Positions 48,096 to 60,905 of a DNA stretch of 64,000 nt are shown piece by piece. The position numbers and the translations under genes are program-made. The stretch comes from Siphonodentalium dalli. Taxonomy: Eukaryota > Mollusca > Scaphopoda > Gadilida > Siphonodentaliidae. The stretch's first letter is position 1. Each line of letters opens with the position of its first letter. The notes below the pieces were generated by a model. The model had not been told where the DNA came from and did no database searches. It worked only from the letters and a program-made list of their open reading frames with translations. Location of the stretch: the NCBI GenBank assembly GCA_032622095.1, contig CP136061.1, forward strand, positions 258,946,077 to 259,010,076. The letters are read 5' to 3'.

Positions 48096-48687
48096 TGAGC
48101 TTTCTTTTGGGGGGGGGGTCGCTTCGGTAGCCGTGTAGTATTGACATCAGAATTTAAATCGCAAGGCTCGCCGTCATAGACCATGCATGGTATTAGGTCA
48201 TCGAGTCCATTTAGTGTGATATTAGGTCCTAGCCAAGCCCACATACTTTTCATAGTACCTGTGTACTGTGTCTCTATATAACACCTACTAACACAGTTAA
48301 GACAGATCCTCATTTCCATAACAGATGAATTTTAACACAGAATGTGACAAAAGTGTAGGTATACAATTACATTACCGGTAGAGCACACGCAATAATCTGA
48401 TGTGGATCACACCTTTGGGGTGATTGAGAGGAAATAGAGAATCAAGTCAGCATTTAAGTACATTTATATCCAACTTGGCAGCACGCACTGTTAATCTTTA
48501 TATATGAATTATATTCAGCAACTAGTGATTCTCATTGGTGGCATATTGCCATCCCATTCCCCTAATCCCAAGCAGAAACCATGTTAAAACCACGATGGCC
48601 TATCTTACTATATAAATAAAGACATCTGTTTAAATTTTACATTTAATCAACACCTGTTGATTAAAGGTGCCTACTGTTGATTAAACT
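48096..48687. other. non-coding stretch
   Basis: No gene is recognised. A run of 10 G is at 48109-48118. Confidence 0.4.
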
Positions 48688-48853
48688 TCACAGAGTGGAT
48701 TAAACTTTCTCCATACAATTTGAACGGAAAAGTGTTTATCCATCGCATTGTAAAGATCGTGGCATAAACTTCGCAGAGTGGATTAAACTTTCTCCATACA
48801 ATTTGAACGGAAAAGTATTTATCCATCGCATTGTAAAGATCGTGGCATAAACA
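48688..48853. repeat. 81-bp tandem duplication
   Basis: Two adjacent copies of a segment with CAGAGTGGATTAAACTTTCT and GTAAAGATCGTGGCATAAAC, differing at only a few bases. Confidence 0.85.
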
Positions 48854-48855
48854 AA

Positions 48856-48953
48856 ATATACGCATAGTGTTTCTGAATAATGAAGCTCGTGGTGTAAATC
48901 GCCAATCCCACTCATGGATTAAATTTGTTATTCATAAACACTATGCGTATATT
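48856..48953. repeat. inverted repeat
   Basis: AATATACGCATAGTGTTTCT GAATAA at 48856 pairs with TTATTCATAAACACTATGCG TATATT ending near 48953, around an unpaired loop of about 46 bp. Confidence 0.75.
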
Positions 48954-48978
48954 CTATATATAGAGAATACCTACGAGT

Positions 48979-49095
48979 TTTGGTTGAATACCCGAATTAT
49001 CTCATGAGTGGGTGCAAGGAAGTACAGAATTTCCGCGAGTGGAAATTCTGTACTTCCTTGCACCCATGAATGAGATAATCCGGGTATTCAACCAA
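48979..49095. repeat. long hairpin at the satellite boundary
   Basis: TTGGTTGAATACCCG through GTGCAAGGAAGTACAGAATT TCC pairs with its complement ending CGGGTATTCAACCAA, around a 6-base centre (GCGAGT). It abuts the start of the second 161-bp array (GAAAGTGTCAATGACACTGT at about 49097). Confidence 0.85.
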
Positions 49096-49096
49096 T

Positions 49097-52000
49097 GAAA
49101 GTGTCAATGACACTGTAGCTCAACTTAGGTAGGGGAATAATTTAATGGTTGACAGTAAATGGAGGAATACGAAAGGTGCTAATTGAAATGTCTAACATGC
49201 GCCAAAGGATTTAGTGATGCAAAGAGTAAAATACAAGATGGCTGTTGGTGGCCATTTTTGTTGGCCAATTGACCCCAAAAGAACTCGTTCCCATCTACGT
49301 ATAATTGTTAACATCCATGACAAATTTTATGAAGATCTGACCAAAGCTACGACATACAAATTTCATGATGATCAGACGAACAGTACGACCTGTAGACCGC
49401 GCCAATGGATTGAATTTTAAAATCCAAGATGGCCGCTGGCAGACATGTTTTTTGGCCGAATGACCCCACAATGATTCGTTCCCATCTACATGTCAATGTC
49501 AACATTCATGACAAATTTACTAAATATCAGACCAAAGGTATGACCTGTAGCCCACGCCAAAGGATTTAGTCATGCAAAAAGTAAAATGCTGGTGGCAATG
49601 TTTTTTGACCGAATGACCCCAAAACGACTCGTTCCCATCTACATGTCATTGTTATAATTAATGACAAATTTCATGACCATTTGACCAAAGCTACGACCTG
49701 TAGCCCGCACCAAAGGATTTAGTCATGCAAAGAGTAAAATCCAAGATGGCTGCTGGCGGCCATGTTTTTTGACCAAATGACCCCATAACGACTCGATCCC
49801 ATCTACATGTCATTGTTATCATTCATGACAAATTTCATGATGATCAGACGAACAGTACGACCTGTAGCCCGCGCCAATGGATTGAATTTTGAAATCCAAG
49901 ATGGCCACCAGCAGCCATGTTTTTTGGCCGAATGACCCGACAATGATTCGTTCCCATCTACATGTCAATGTCAACGTTCATGACAAATTTCATAAACTTC
50001 CGACCAACACAACGACCTGTAGCCCGCGCCAAAGGATTTAGTCATGCAAAGAGTAAAATCCAAGATGGCTGCTGGCAGCCATGTTTTTTGGCCGAACGAC
50101 CCCAAAATCACTCGTTCCCATCTACATGTCATTATTAACATCAATGACAAATTTCATGATGATCAGACGAACAGTACGACCTGTAGCCCGCGCCAATGGA
50201 TTGAATCTTGAAATCCAAGATGGCTGCCAGCGGCCATGTTTTTTGGCCGAATGACCCCAAAATGACTCGTTCCCATCTACATGTCAACATTCATGACAAA
50301 TTTCATAAAGATCAGACCAAAGGTACGACCTGTAGCCCGCGCCAAAGGATTTAGTCATGCAAAGAGTAAAATACAAGATGGCTGCTGGCGGCCATGTTTT
50401 TTGGCCGAGCGACACCAAAATCACTCGTTCCCATCTACATGTCATTATTAACATCAATGACAAATTTCATGATGATCAGGCGAACAGTACGATCTGTAGC
50501 CCGCGCCAATGGATTGAATCTTGAAATCCAAGATGGCTGCCAGCGGCAATGTTTTTAGGCCGAATGACCCCAAAATGACTCGTTCCCATCTACATGTCAA
50601 TGTCAACATTCATGACAAATTTCATAAAGATCAGACCAAAGGTACGACCTGTAGCCCGGGCCAAAGGATTTAGTCATGCAAAGAGTAAAATCCAAGATGG
50701 CTTCTGGCGGCCATGTTTTTCGGCCGAACAACTCCAAAATCACTCGTTCCCATCTACATGTCATTGTTAACATCCATGACAAATTTCATGATGTTCCGAT
50801 CAAAGCTACGACCTGTAGCCCGCGCCAAAGGATTTAGTCATGCAAAGAGTAAAATCCAAGATGGCTGCTGGCGGCCATGTTTATTGGCCGAACGACCCCA
50901 AAATGACTCGTTCCCATCTACATGTCAATATTAACATCCATGACAAATTTCATGATGATCAGACGAACAGTACGATCTGTAGCCCGCGCCAATGGATTGA
51001 ATCTTGAAATCCAAGATGGCTGCCAGCGGCCATGTTTTTAGGCCGAATGACCCCAAAATGACTCGTTCCCATCTACATGTCAATGTCAACATTCATGACA
51101 AATTTCATAAAGATCAGACCAAAGGTACGACCTGTAGCCCGGGCCAAAGGATTTAGTCATGCAAAGAGTAAAATCCAAGATGGCTGCTGGCGGCCATGTT
51201 TTTCGGCCGAACGACCCCAAAATCACTCGTTCCCATCTACATGTCATTGTTAACATCCATGACAAATTTCATGATGTTCCGATCGAAGCTACGACCTGTA
51301 GCCCGCGCCAAAGGATTTAGTCATGCAAAGAGTAAAATCCAAGATGGCTGCTGGTGGCCATGTTTATTGGCCGAACAACCCCAAAATGACTCGTTCCCAT
51401 CTACATGTCAATATTAACATCCATGACAAATTTCATGATGATCAGACGAACAGTACGACCTGTAGCCCGCGCCAATGGATTGAATCTTGAAATCCAAGAT
51501 GGCTGCCAGCGGCCATGTTTTTTGGCAGAATGACCCCAAAATGACTCGTTCCCATCTACATGTCAATGTCAACATTCATGACAAATTTCATAAAGATCAG
51601 ACCAAAGGTACGACCTGTAGCCCGGGCCAAAGGATTTAGTCATGCAAAGAGTAAAATCCAAGATGGCTGCTGGCAGCCATGTTTTTCGGCCGAACGACCC
51701 CAAAATCACTCGTTCCCATCTACATGTCATTGTTAACATCCATGACCAATTTCATGATGTTCCGATCGAAGCTACGACCTGTAGCCCGCGCCAAAGGATT
51801 TAGTCATGCAAAGAGTAAAATCCAAGATGGCTGCTGGTGGCCATGTTTATTGGCCGAACAACCCCAAAATGACTCGTTCCCATCTACATGTCAATATTAA
51901 CATCCATGACAAATTTCATGATGATCAGACGAACAGTACGACCTGTAGCCCGCGCCAATGGATTGAATTTTGAAATCTAAGATGGCCACCAGCGGCCATG

Positions 52001-55000
52001 TTTTTTGGCCGAATGACCCCACATTGATTCGTTCCCATCTACATGTCAATGTCAACATTCATGACAAATTTCATAAAGATTAGACCAAAGGTACAACCTG
52101 TAGCCCGCGCCAAAGGATTTAGTCATGCAAAGAGTAAAATCCAAGATGGCTGCTGGCAGCCATGTTTTTTGGCCGAACGACCCCAAAATCACTCGTTCCC
52201 ATCTACATGACAGTGTTAACATCCATGACAAATTTCATAAACTTCCGACCAAAACAACGACCTGTAGCCCGCGCCAAAGGATTTAGTCATGCAAAGAGTA
52301 AAATCCAAGATGGCTACTGGCAGCCATGTTTTTTGGCCGAACGACCCCAAAATCACTCGTTCCAATCTACATGTCATTATTAACATCAATGACAAATTTC
52401 ATGATGATCAGATGAACAGTACGACCTGTAGGCCGCGCCAATGGATTGAATCTTGAAATCCAAGATGGCTGCCAGCGGCCATGTTTTTTGGCCGAATGAC
52501 CCAAAAATGACTCGTTCCCATCTACATGTCAATGTCAACATTCATGACAAATTTCATAAAGATCAGACCAAAGGTACGACCTGTAGCCCGCGCCAAAGGA
52601 TTTAGTCATGCAAAGAGTAAAATACAAGATGGCTGCTGGCGGCCATGTTTTTTGGCCGAGCGACACCAAAATCACTCGTTCCCATCTACATGTCATTATT
52701 AACATCAATGACAAATTTCATGATGATCAGGCGAACAGTACGATCTGTAGCCCGCGCCAATGGATTGAATCTTGAAATCCAAGATGGCTGCCAGCGGCAA
52801 TGTTTTTAGGCCGAATGACCCCAAAATGACTCGTTCCCATCTACATGTCAATGTCAACATTCATGACAAATTTCATAAAGATCAGACCAAAGGTACAACC
52901 TGTAGCCCGGGCCAAAGGATTTAGTCATGCAAAGAGTAAAATCCAAGATGGCTTCTGGCGGCCATGTTTTTCGGCCGAACAACTCCAAAATCACTCGTTC
53001 CCATCTACATGTCATTGTTAACATCCATGACAAATTTCATGATGTTCCGATCAAAGCTACGACCTGTAGCCCGCGCCAAAGGATTTAGTCATGCAAAGAG
53101 TAAAATCCAAGATGGCTGCTGGCGGCCATGTTTATTGGCCGAACGACCCCAAAATGACTCGATCCCATCTACATGTCATTGTTATCATTCATGACAAATT
53201 TCATGATGATCAGACGAACAGTACGACCTGTAGCCCGCGCCAATGGATTGAATTTTGAAATCCAAGATGGCCACCAGCAGCCATGTTTTTTGGCCGAATG
53301 ACCCGACAATGATTCGTTCCCATCTACATGTCAATGTCAACGTTCATGACAAATTTCATAAACTTCCGACCAACACAACGACCTGTAGCCCGCGCCAAAG
53401 GATTTAGTCATGCAAAGAGTAAAATCCAAGATGGCTGCTGGCAGCCATGTTTTTTGGGCCGAACGACCCCAAAATCACTCGTTCCCATCTACATGTCATT
53501 ATTAACATCAATGACAAATTTCATGATGATCAGACGAATAGTACGACCTGTAGCCCGCGCCAATGGATTGAATCTTGAAATCCAAGATGGCTGCCAGCGG
53601 CCATGTTTTTTGGCCGAATGACCCCAAAATGACTCGTTCCCATCTACATGTCAACATTCATGACAAATTTCATAAAGATCAGACCAAAGGTACGACCTGT
53701 AGCCCGCGCCAAAGGATTTAGTCATGCAAAGAGTAAAATACAAGATGGCTGCTGGCGGCCATGTTTTTTGGCCGAGCGACACCAAAATCACTCGTTCCCA
53801 TCTACATGTCATTATTAACATCAATGACAAATTTCATGATGATCAGGCGAACAGTACGATCTGTAGCCCGCGCCAATGGATTGAATCTTGAAATCCAAGA
53901 TGGCTGCCAGCGGCAATGTTTTTAGGCCGAATGACCCCAAAATGACTCGTTCCCATCTACATGTCAATGTCAACATTCATGACAAATTTCATAAAGATCA
54001 GACCAAAGGTACGACCTGTAGCCCGGGCCAAAGGATTTAGTCATGCAAAGAGTAAAATCCAAGATGGCTTCTGGCGGCCATGTTTTTCGGCCGAACAACT
54101 CCAAAATCACTCGTTCCCATCTACATGTCATTGTTAACATCCATGACAAATTTCATGATGTTCCGATCAAAGCTACGACCTGTAGCCCGCGCCAAAGGAT
54201 TTAGTCATGCAAAGAGTAAAATCCAAGATGGCTGCTGGCGGCCATGTTTATTGGCCGAACGACCCCAAAATGACTCGTTCCCATCTACATGTCAATATTA
54301 ACATCCATGACAAATTTCATGATGATCAGACGAACAGTACGATCTGTAGCCCGCGCCAATGGATTGAATCTTGAAATCCAAGATGGCTGCCAGCGGCCAT
54401 GTTTTTAGGCCGAATGACCCCAAAATGACTCGTTCCCATCTACATGTCAATGTCAACATTCATGACAAATTTCATAAAGATCAGACCAAAGGTACGACCT
54501 GTAGCCCGGGCCAAAGGATTTAGTCATGCAAAGAGTAAAATCCAAGATGGCTGCTGGCGGCCATGTTTTTCGGCCGAACGACCCCAAAATCACTCGTTCC
54601 CATCTACATGTCATTGTTAACATCCATGACAAATTTCATGATGTTCCGATCGAAGCTACGACCTGTAGCCCGCGCCAAAGGATTTAGTCATGCAAAGAGT
54701 AAAATCCAAGATGGCTGCTGGTGGCCATGTTTATTGGCCGAACAACCCCAAAATGACTCGTTCCCATCTACATGTCAATATTAACATCCATTACAAATTT
54801 CATGATGATCAGACGAACAGTACGACCTGTAGCCCGCGCCAATGGATTGAATCTTGAAATCCAAGATGGCTGCCAGCGGCCATGTTTTTTGGCAGAATGA
54901 CCCCAAAATGACTCGTTCCCATCTACATGTCAATGTCAACATTCATGACAAATTTCATAAAGATCAGACCAAAGGTACAACCTGTAGCCCGGGCCAAAGG

Positions 55001-55270
55001 ATTTAGTCATGCAAAGAGTAAAATCCAAGATGGCTTCTGGCGGCCATGTTTTTCGGCCGAACAACTCCAAAATCACTCGTTCCCATCTACATGTCATTGT
55101 TAACATCCATGACAAATTTCATGATGTTCCGATCAAAGCTACGACCTGTAGCCCGCGCCAAAGGATTTAGTCATGCAAAGAGTAAAATCCAAGATGGCTG
55201 CTGGCGGCCATGTTTATTGGCCGAACGACCCCAAAATGACTCGTTCCCATCTACATGTCAATATTAACAT
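49097..55270 (+). repeat. ~161-bp satellite with 483-bp higher-order repeat
   Basis: Units are marked by AAAGGATTTAGTCATGCAAA, ATCCAAGATGGCTGC, GGCCATGTTTTT and CTCGTTCCCATCTACATGTC. Three unit types alternate to give a period of 483 bp: the same 73-residue shadow frame starts at 50713, 51196, 51679 and 52162, and again at 54080, 54563 and 55046. The intervals 52162-52964 (802) and 52964-54080 (1,116) are near 5 and 7 units, so larger blocks were shuffled. The short frames differ by few residues and reflect repetition, not coding. The array stops abruptly at TCAATATTAACATG. Confidence 0.93.
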
Positions 55271-55597
55271 GGTGATTTTAATTAAACTGATGGTGAAATA
55301 AAATAAACGAATTTTGAGTGTTCCAAGCAACCTATATGTACTGGTTGTGTCTATATATATACTCTAAACTCCACACGGATGCCAGTATGTCACCGGGAAG
55401 TGACAGTTTTCAATATCATTCCTTTTTATTAGAGGTAGAAACATATTTTCCCAATTTTCATTTCGGTCCTATATTAGTGTTTCTCTGGCTTCGGGGGTTA
55501 CCAAAATATTAGACTTAAGTCGAGGACCCCACCCACCAAAGCTCAGAGTTATCAGATATTGATTTTTGATATCTTTTATTTTTTAACACCTGGGTAT
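55271..55597. other. non-coding; fragment of AGGTACTC-family MITE
   Basis: About 55465-55565 (CCTATATTAGTGTTTCTCTG through CAGAGTTATCAGATATTGAT) matches the interior of the MITE at 4578-5057. It is cut by the next, more complete copy. Confidence 0.55.
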
Positions 55598-56039
55598 AGG
55601 TACTCAATCCGATCAGACGCTCATAAATACTCTATTTCTTTGGTTTCTGGGGTAAAAAGTATTTGACTCGAGCTCAGAGTGATCAGATATCGATTGTTGA
55701 AGTTTGTTATTTCTCGAGATGTGTAATAATATGTGGCCCAGAAACACGTGGTCAAATGGAGGGTCTCGGACAAAATTGCGAATGAAGATGGATAACTCTA
55801 AAGTCAAGTGGTCTTACGGTACATTTTTGTGATACTTTAGTGATAATACGGCCATATTATGTTGAACAAAATGTTGATAAACAACAAGTTTTGGGAAATT
55901 TGATACTCTAGTTGACAGTGATTAGCACTATGTTGTTGCAATACATCGATTCTGATAACTAAATCGTATTTTGAAGAAATGTTGTTGCTGTTGTATCTTG
56001 ATGGTATGGGGACCGTCTGATCGGATTGAGTACCTTTAA
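55598..56039. mobile_element. AGGTACTCAATCCG-family MITE, copy 3
   Basis: Left end AGGTACTCAATCCGATCAGA, right end TCTGATCGGATTGAGTACCT, followed by TTAA (56036-56039). The left TTAA is altered (GTAT). The interior contains ATAATACGGCCATATTAT and TTGTTGTTGCTGTTGTATC, the counterpart of the expanded (ACA)n in copy 2. Confidence 0.75.
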
Positions 56040-56624
56040 AAAGAACTACGGAATTTAACTAACTGTAGTTCATCGACACACTCAACTGAAAATTATTGCC
56101 TACAAAATTGCGATTAGAGTTAAATAATATTTGAGAAAAATCAATGTGTTCCAAGGATCAATGTAAATGACTAAAATTCATGTTGACATTGTGTATCAAA
56201 CTGGAAAACCATTATATCGTTACATCCTTGTCAACAGAGGTTATTATTCTCGCATGGACAAATAAGATCCGACGGAAACACATTATCGCGTACCGAAAAT
56301 GATAGAGACGTTGGGGAAACTTTATGTCACAAACATGGCAGTATCGAGAATGCACTTATTTCCGAAAACACACGGAAGATCAGCGGATTAGAAAAATTTA
56401 ACTGGAACAGCGAAACAATATCAAATTTACGCAATAATATATCGACGAATTAGCTCGGGAATAGTTTGCATATGCATGTTTTGAGACCCCCTTCTCGAAT
56501 TACGTATACATAAATTTTAGGGTTCGAATGACCCATGTCCGTTTATCAAACGTATTAGCGATATCTCATGATATGCCTAACCCTCAGATCAGAAGCACAC
56601 TCCTGGATATATAGTATCTGACAT
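56040..56624. other. non-coding stretch, nothing recognised
   Basis: No gene or known repeat is seen. Confidence 0.4.
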
Positions 56625-56792
56625 TTGCAGAATGAGGTCCCGAGAGGGTGAATTTAGCAACACTATCGCGCATGGAAGACTATCGTCATCAAATTCACCC
56701 TCTGGGAACCTAATTCTGCTTCAGCCTCAACTGCTTTGGGAGACCTAGGATCAGATTCAAGTTCCCCAGTTGAAGTTGGTGATGTTCACCCA

Positions 56793-58494
56793 TAACCCTT
56801 GGAACAAATGTCACACTACCGACGACTCAATTTCAATTGGAATTAGACTCGAGTTTAATTCTAAATTCGTCTGTTGAAACAAACTTCGCATTTAATTCAA
56901 GACGAATCTAAATGATTTCTTAAAACGGCACAAAGCGATCATGGAGTTTTTGGTCAAAACGGCTAAAATATGAACTTATATATGAATTATAAAACGTAAA
57001 ATATGAACTTATATATGAATTATAAAACGTAAAATATGAACTTATATATGAATTATAAAACATAAAATATGAACTTATATATGAATTATAAAACATAAAA
57101 TATAAACTTATATATGAATTATAAAACGTAAAATATGAACTTATATATGAATTATAAAACATAAAATATGAACTTATATATGAATTATAAAACATAAAAT
57201 ATGAACTTATATATGAATTATAAAACGTAAAATTTAGTGAGTAAATGTGGCTTTTGACTTCCAAGCGACGAAATTAATGTTAATATTCTGAGTGGAAATT
57301 ATTGTCTTAATATCGCTATTTCGTAGGTATTTGACACATATTTTAGGTCGGACATGATTCTATATAGGTGGTATTTTGCTCTGAACTTGTCTAAAAGAAG
57401 TCAGGTCCAGTTTATGTTTTATACGAAAATGTTGTGCCTTTTTAATAATAGATATAGCAAGTTGAGGTCAACGCGGGATAACACTATATTGCGTCAGTAT
57501 GCGTAAAATAAACATGGCGGGCAGGGACGTATAGCTTGAGGGGCTAATAAATTTGCGTAATTCAATTTGCACCCCCGCTTGGCTGTTCCTTCACATGCCT
57601 GGATCAGTAGACTTGTGAGCATGCACTGGATGGACCATTGATCTGCCAGTAGAAGAAACATTAGAGATCTGAACCTGTAAATCTGATCATAGTTGGGCAC
57701 GGTGGGAGAAAAGTTTTGAAATCTGAACATGAAAATCACAAAAAACTATATAGCATCTAGACTGCATGGCCTCAAGCTTTCCAAGTGTTGAAAATTTCCA
57801 ACCTGACACCCCCATGAAGGTTGGAAAATTTCCAACTGATGACCATTTAAGTTAACAATTTTGAACAAAAGCATAGGAAAATAATTAGCAGTTTTTTGGC
57901 TGGCCACAGTGGTCACGAGGGACACAGGCTTCCCGACTGATGGCCATTTCAGTCAAAATTTTTGACCAAAAGTAGAAAATATGCAAATGTTGGTCTAAAA
58001 ACAACAAATTCCCCAATAATTCATTGTTGGAAAATCAAATTACCAGAACAATTCCAACCTATCGTTGATGTGAAATTTTAACACGTCCATGCATAGTAGC
58101 GGGTATATCCAAACGGAATAAAAATTTATTTAGTGCGTCTACTCGCATTTAATTTGAAACAAATGTCGCACTTTCGTCGACTCGAATTCAAATACCACCA
58201 AATTACGTCATACTCGTTGGTGTTTTCCAGTTTCAATTGGAATTCCCTCATTAGCATATCATTATGCAGCTCGTTTGCATTTCTCTGATATAAATTCGAG
58301 TCAACGGTGATGCGAAGTTTGTTTCAAACACGGATCTCAGACGCATCAGCAATTAGATTCGTGTTGCCCACACGCATTCTTCGTTGGTAGTGCGTCTACT
58401 CGCATTTATTTGAAACAAATGTTGCACTGTTGTCGACTCGAATTCAAATATTTGAATTTGATTCGTCGGTAGTGTGACGTTTGTTCCGAGGGTT
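56793..58494. mobile_element. 1.7 kb terminal-inverted-repeat element
   Basis: The ends TAACCCTTGGAACAAATGTC and GACGTTTGTTCCGAGGGTTA belong to 33-bp inverted repeats with two mismatches (inner part ACACTACCGACGA). Subterminal regions contain more opposed blocks (GACTCGAATTCAAAT and variants). There is no transposase. It carries the 33-bp minisatellite at 56964-57230 and the dispersed repeat shared with 2036-2560. The target duplication is unclear; the ends could be read as TTAA decayed plus CCCT. Confidence 0.75.
56964..57230. repeat. 33-bp minisatellite, 8 units
   Basis: Units AAATATGAACTTATATATGA plus ATTATAAAAC(G/A)TA. At 33 bp (11 codons) it gives an open minus-strand frame (MFYNSYISSYF repeated), a periodicity by-product. 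Confidence 0.95.
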
Positions 58495-58596
58495 AGTCAC
58501 CTTGATTCTGCAAATTAGGGGATATAGAAACTGAACAGAAGGGAAACAATAACTAAAAACAATGTTAGTTTGAGACTATAGAAACTTCCCAGATGA

Positions 58597-58650
58597 TGTA
58601 GCTTGATGTAGCTTGATGTAGCTTGATGTAGCTTGATGTAGCTTGATGTT
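58597..58650. repeat. 10-bp tandem repeat
   Basis: About five copies of TTGATGTAGC, directly before the 57-bp array. Confidence 0.9.
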
Positions 58651-58912
58651 GCCTATACTCACCAATATGAAAACATGTCCATGACACACCCGGTATTAGT
58701 ATTAGTTGCCTATACTCACCAATATGAAAACATGTCCATGACACACCCGGTATTAGTATTAGTTGCCTACACTCACCAATATGAAAACATGTCCATGACA
58801 CGCCCGGTATTAGTATTAGTTGCCTACACTCACCAATATGAAAACATGTCCATGACACGCCCGGTATTAGTATTAGTTGCCTACTAGTACACTCACCAAT
58901 ATGAAAACATGT
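58648..58912. repeat. 57-bp minisatellite, about 4.7 units
   Basis: Units start at 58648, 58705, 58762, 58819 and 58876 (partial, with a small insertion); each has CTCACCAATATGAAAACATG and CCCGGTATTAGTATTA. Open frames through it are periodicity by-products. Confidence 0.95.
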
Positions 58913-59286
58913 GAATGGACTCAGTTTGGAAAGGTTGTTCAAAATAGAAATTTTCATGACATTGATTGGTGCATAATAATATACAAACCTTTTCTTTAAT
59001 ATCTATGGATACTGGATGCCGATCGGCATAGAGGTAACTGGATCAAATAACTGATGTTTTGTCATGACATATGTCACCTGATGGTGTGTATGACGATAGT
59101 TATCAGTGGACCTGCAACATTTGCCTGAAAGCAAAACGTATTTAAATAAAACAAAACATTATGAACTCTATTGAGATAGCATCATGTGGATTCACTATTA
59201 TAAAAAACAAAGGATTTACATGTAAAACTAGCACTTAGTGCATCAAAGTATAGTTGTTAACAAAAGTGCATGCCCCAGGAGGTATA
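58913..59286. other. non-coding stretch
   Basis: Nothing recognised. Confidence 0.4.
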
Positions 59287-59288
59287 TA

Positions 59289-59500
59289 CAGTAATGCCCT
59301 AAATAATCGACTCCTTAATCATTGCAGAATTATGGATAATTTTTCGGATTTAGTCAGAAATATGGCTTGTTGCCATTCATTGGAAAGCTCTCACTGAGAG
59401 GTTTCCGATGAATGGCAACAAGCCATATTTCCGACTAAATCCTGATAAGTTACCCATAATTCTGCTGTGGTTAAGCAGTCGATTACTTAGGGCATTACTG
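59289..59500. mobile_element. TA-flanked palindromic MITE, CAGTAATGCCC ends, copy 1
   Basis: CAGTAATGCCCTAAATAATC at the left and the near complement ending GGGCATTACTG at the right, with TA outside on both sides (59287-59288 and 59501-59502). Almost the whole 212 bp folds back on itself (AAATATGGCTTGTTGCCATT and complement). TA duplication and CAGT ends are typical of pogo/Tigger elements (inference). Confidence 0.85.
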
Positions 59501-60378
59501 TACTTAGCAAATAAATTCGATTAATCATTACTAAATGGGAACTTTCTTCTATATAATGTGGATGGATATTATTTTATTATTTACATTGCTTTTCATAATG
59601 CTGTTTGTATGATTTGTGTAGGTTATAGAATTGTTATTAGGGTAAATTTGCGCAGTACTATTTTTCGCTCAGTTTTGAATTCGTGCACTTTGAATTCGCG
59701 CACCTATAACTGATGAATTCAAAACTGACAACATCTCTTTGTAAAAGTTTTGGATTAGAAGACAGTTTCAGTTCTTAATCATTGCTCAAGATATATTTAT
59801 ATAATAAACACCATATTGATGGATCTCCATAATGTAAAACTGCGTCATCAATCTGGTGTTTATATGATCCAAATAATTATTCTGATATTGAAATAGTTAT
59901 ATACATCATTGAAGTGAACTCGAAAGAAGTTAGGCCACACCCGCATTATAGGCAGCTGACTTCAGCAAAATCAAAACTTGGTTGCGTTGTGTTGGTCACG
60001 GTGTCACTTAGGGTTAAGAATAGGGGCGTGCTTTTTTTATTTCATGTTACCATGATTTGTCACTACACATTTGAGTAATGATTTTTATGTGGGTTATGTA
60101 ATTAAATATAGGCAATATACAAACATGCCTAATTGTCTATTCAGCCCAACCTTCCGTAATGTATGTAATTAACTGATCAATATTGCACTCTTTGATTTCT
60201 GTGGTTTGGTATAAACTCAGGAGTTGTACTAGTTTTTGCTCAGTTTTAAATGCGATGGGTGTGCAAAAAATAGTACTGCGCGAATTTAAATACAAGTGAG
60301 AATATGAGAAATATCAAGAGCCATGAGGCGAGTGCATATTTCGAGTAAACAATAATAAAAATTATGGCATACACTTAA
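59501..60378. other. non-coding stretch, nothing assigned
   Basis: Two opposed stretches, CGCAGTACTATTTTTCGCTC AGTTTT at about 59652 and AAAAAATAGTACTGCGCGAA at about 60266, may mark the ends of an inverted-repeat element of about 630 bp with GAATTCGCGCA subterminal blocks. No gene is recognised. Confidence 0.4.
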
Positions 60379-60477
60379 GACAATTATGACTTTACGAGTC
60401 ATGGCCAATCATAAATTAATTGATTATTAATCAATTAATTCATGATTGGCCAAGAATCGTCATGATTAAATAATTGT
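60379..60477. repeat. hairpin
   Basis: GACAATTATGAC...CATGGCCAATCATAAATTAAT pairs with AATTAATTCATGATTGGCC...GTCATGATTAAATAATTGT around TTGATTATTAATCAA. Confidence 0.75.
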
Positions 60478-60689
60478 AATTAGTGTGTTCATGCTATAGG
60501 TAGTGTGATATCTAATCAACACAACTGACTGCCAATTAGATAAATATTCTCTTTGGTCCATTCATTTCATATACACTTGTACACAAGTCAAAATAATCGT
60601 TATTGATTTTGAGAATTGGTAATTTTTGGATAATAATTGAATCTAGAATGCCTCTTTGAGAGTGGGGTTATAATTAGTACCTTTAAGTA

Positions 60690-60905
60690 CAGTAATGCCC
60701 TAAATAATCGACTCCTTAACCACATCAGAATTATGGGTAACTTTTCAGGATTTAGTCGGAAATATGGCTTGTTGCCACTCATTGGAAAGCTCTCAGTGAG
60801 AGCTTTCCGATGAATGGCAACAAGCCATATTTCCGACTAAATACCTGAAAAGTTACCCATAATTCTGCTGTTATTAAGGAGTCGGTTATTTAGGTCATTA
60901 TACTG
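60690..60905. mobile_element. TA-flanked palindromic MITE, CAGTAATGCCC ends, copy 2
   Basis: Same family as 59289-59500, with TA at 60688-60689 and 60906-60907. The central AAAGCTCTCAGTGAGAGCTT is a perfect palindrome. The right end has decayed slightly (TAGGTCATTATACTG). Confidence 0.85.

Larger units (their letters stand above)
56625..58590. mobile_element. hAT-like MITE relative split by a 1.7 kb element
   Basis: 56625-56792 (TCTGACATTTGCAGAATGAG, one hairpin, then GTTCCCCAGTTGAAGTTGGT) and 58495-58590 (TGCAAATTAGGGGATATAGA and AACTTCCCAGA) are consecutive parts of the sequence at 40585-40870, here separated by 56793-58494. Confidence 0.75.

Noticed and set aside
50713-55267. Series of nearly identical 73-residue frames starting MFFGRTTPKSLVP
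   Set aside because: They recur at the satellite's 483-bp period and vary with it; this is repeat structure, not a gene family.
56515-56545. Possible tRNA T-arm (GGTTCGAATGACCC)
   Set aside because: No matching acceptor, D or anticodon stems could be placed around it.
56920-57264. 114-residue minus-strand frame rich in MFYNSYISSYF
   Set aside because: It is the translation of a 33-bp minisatellite.
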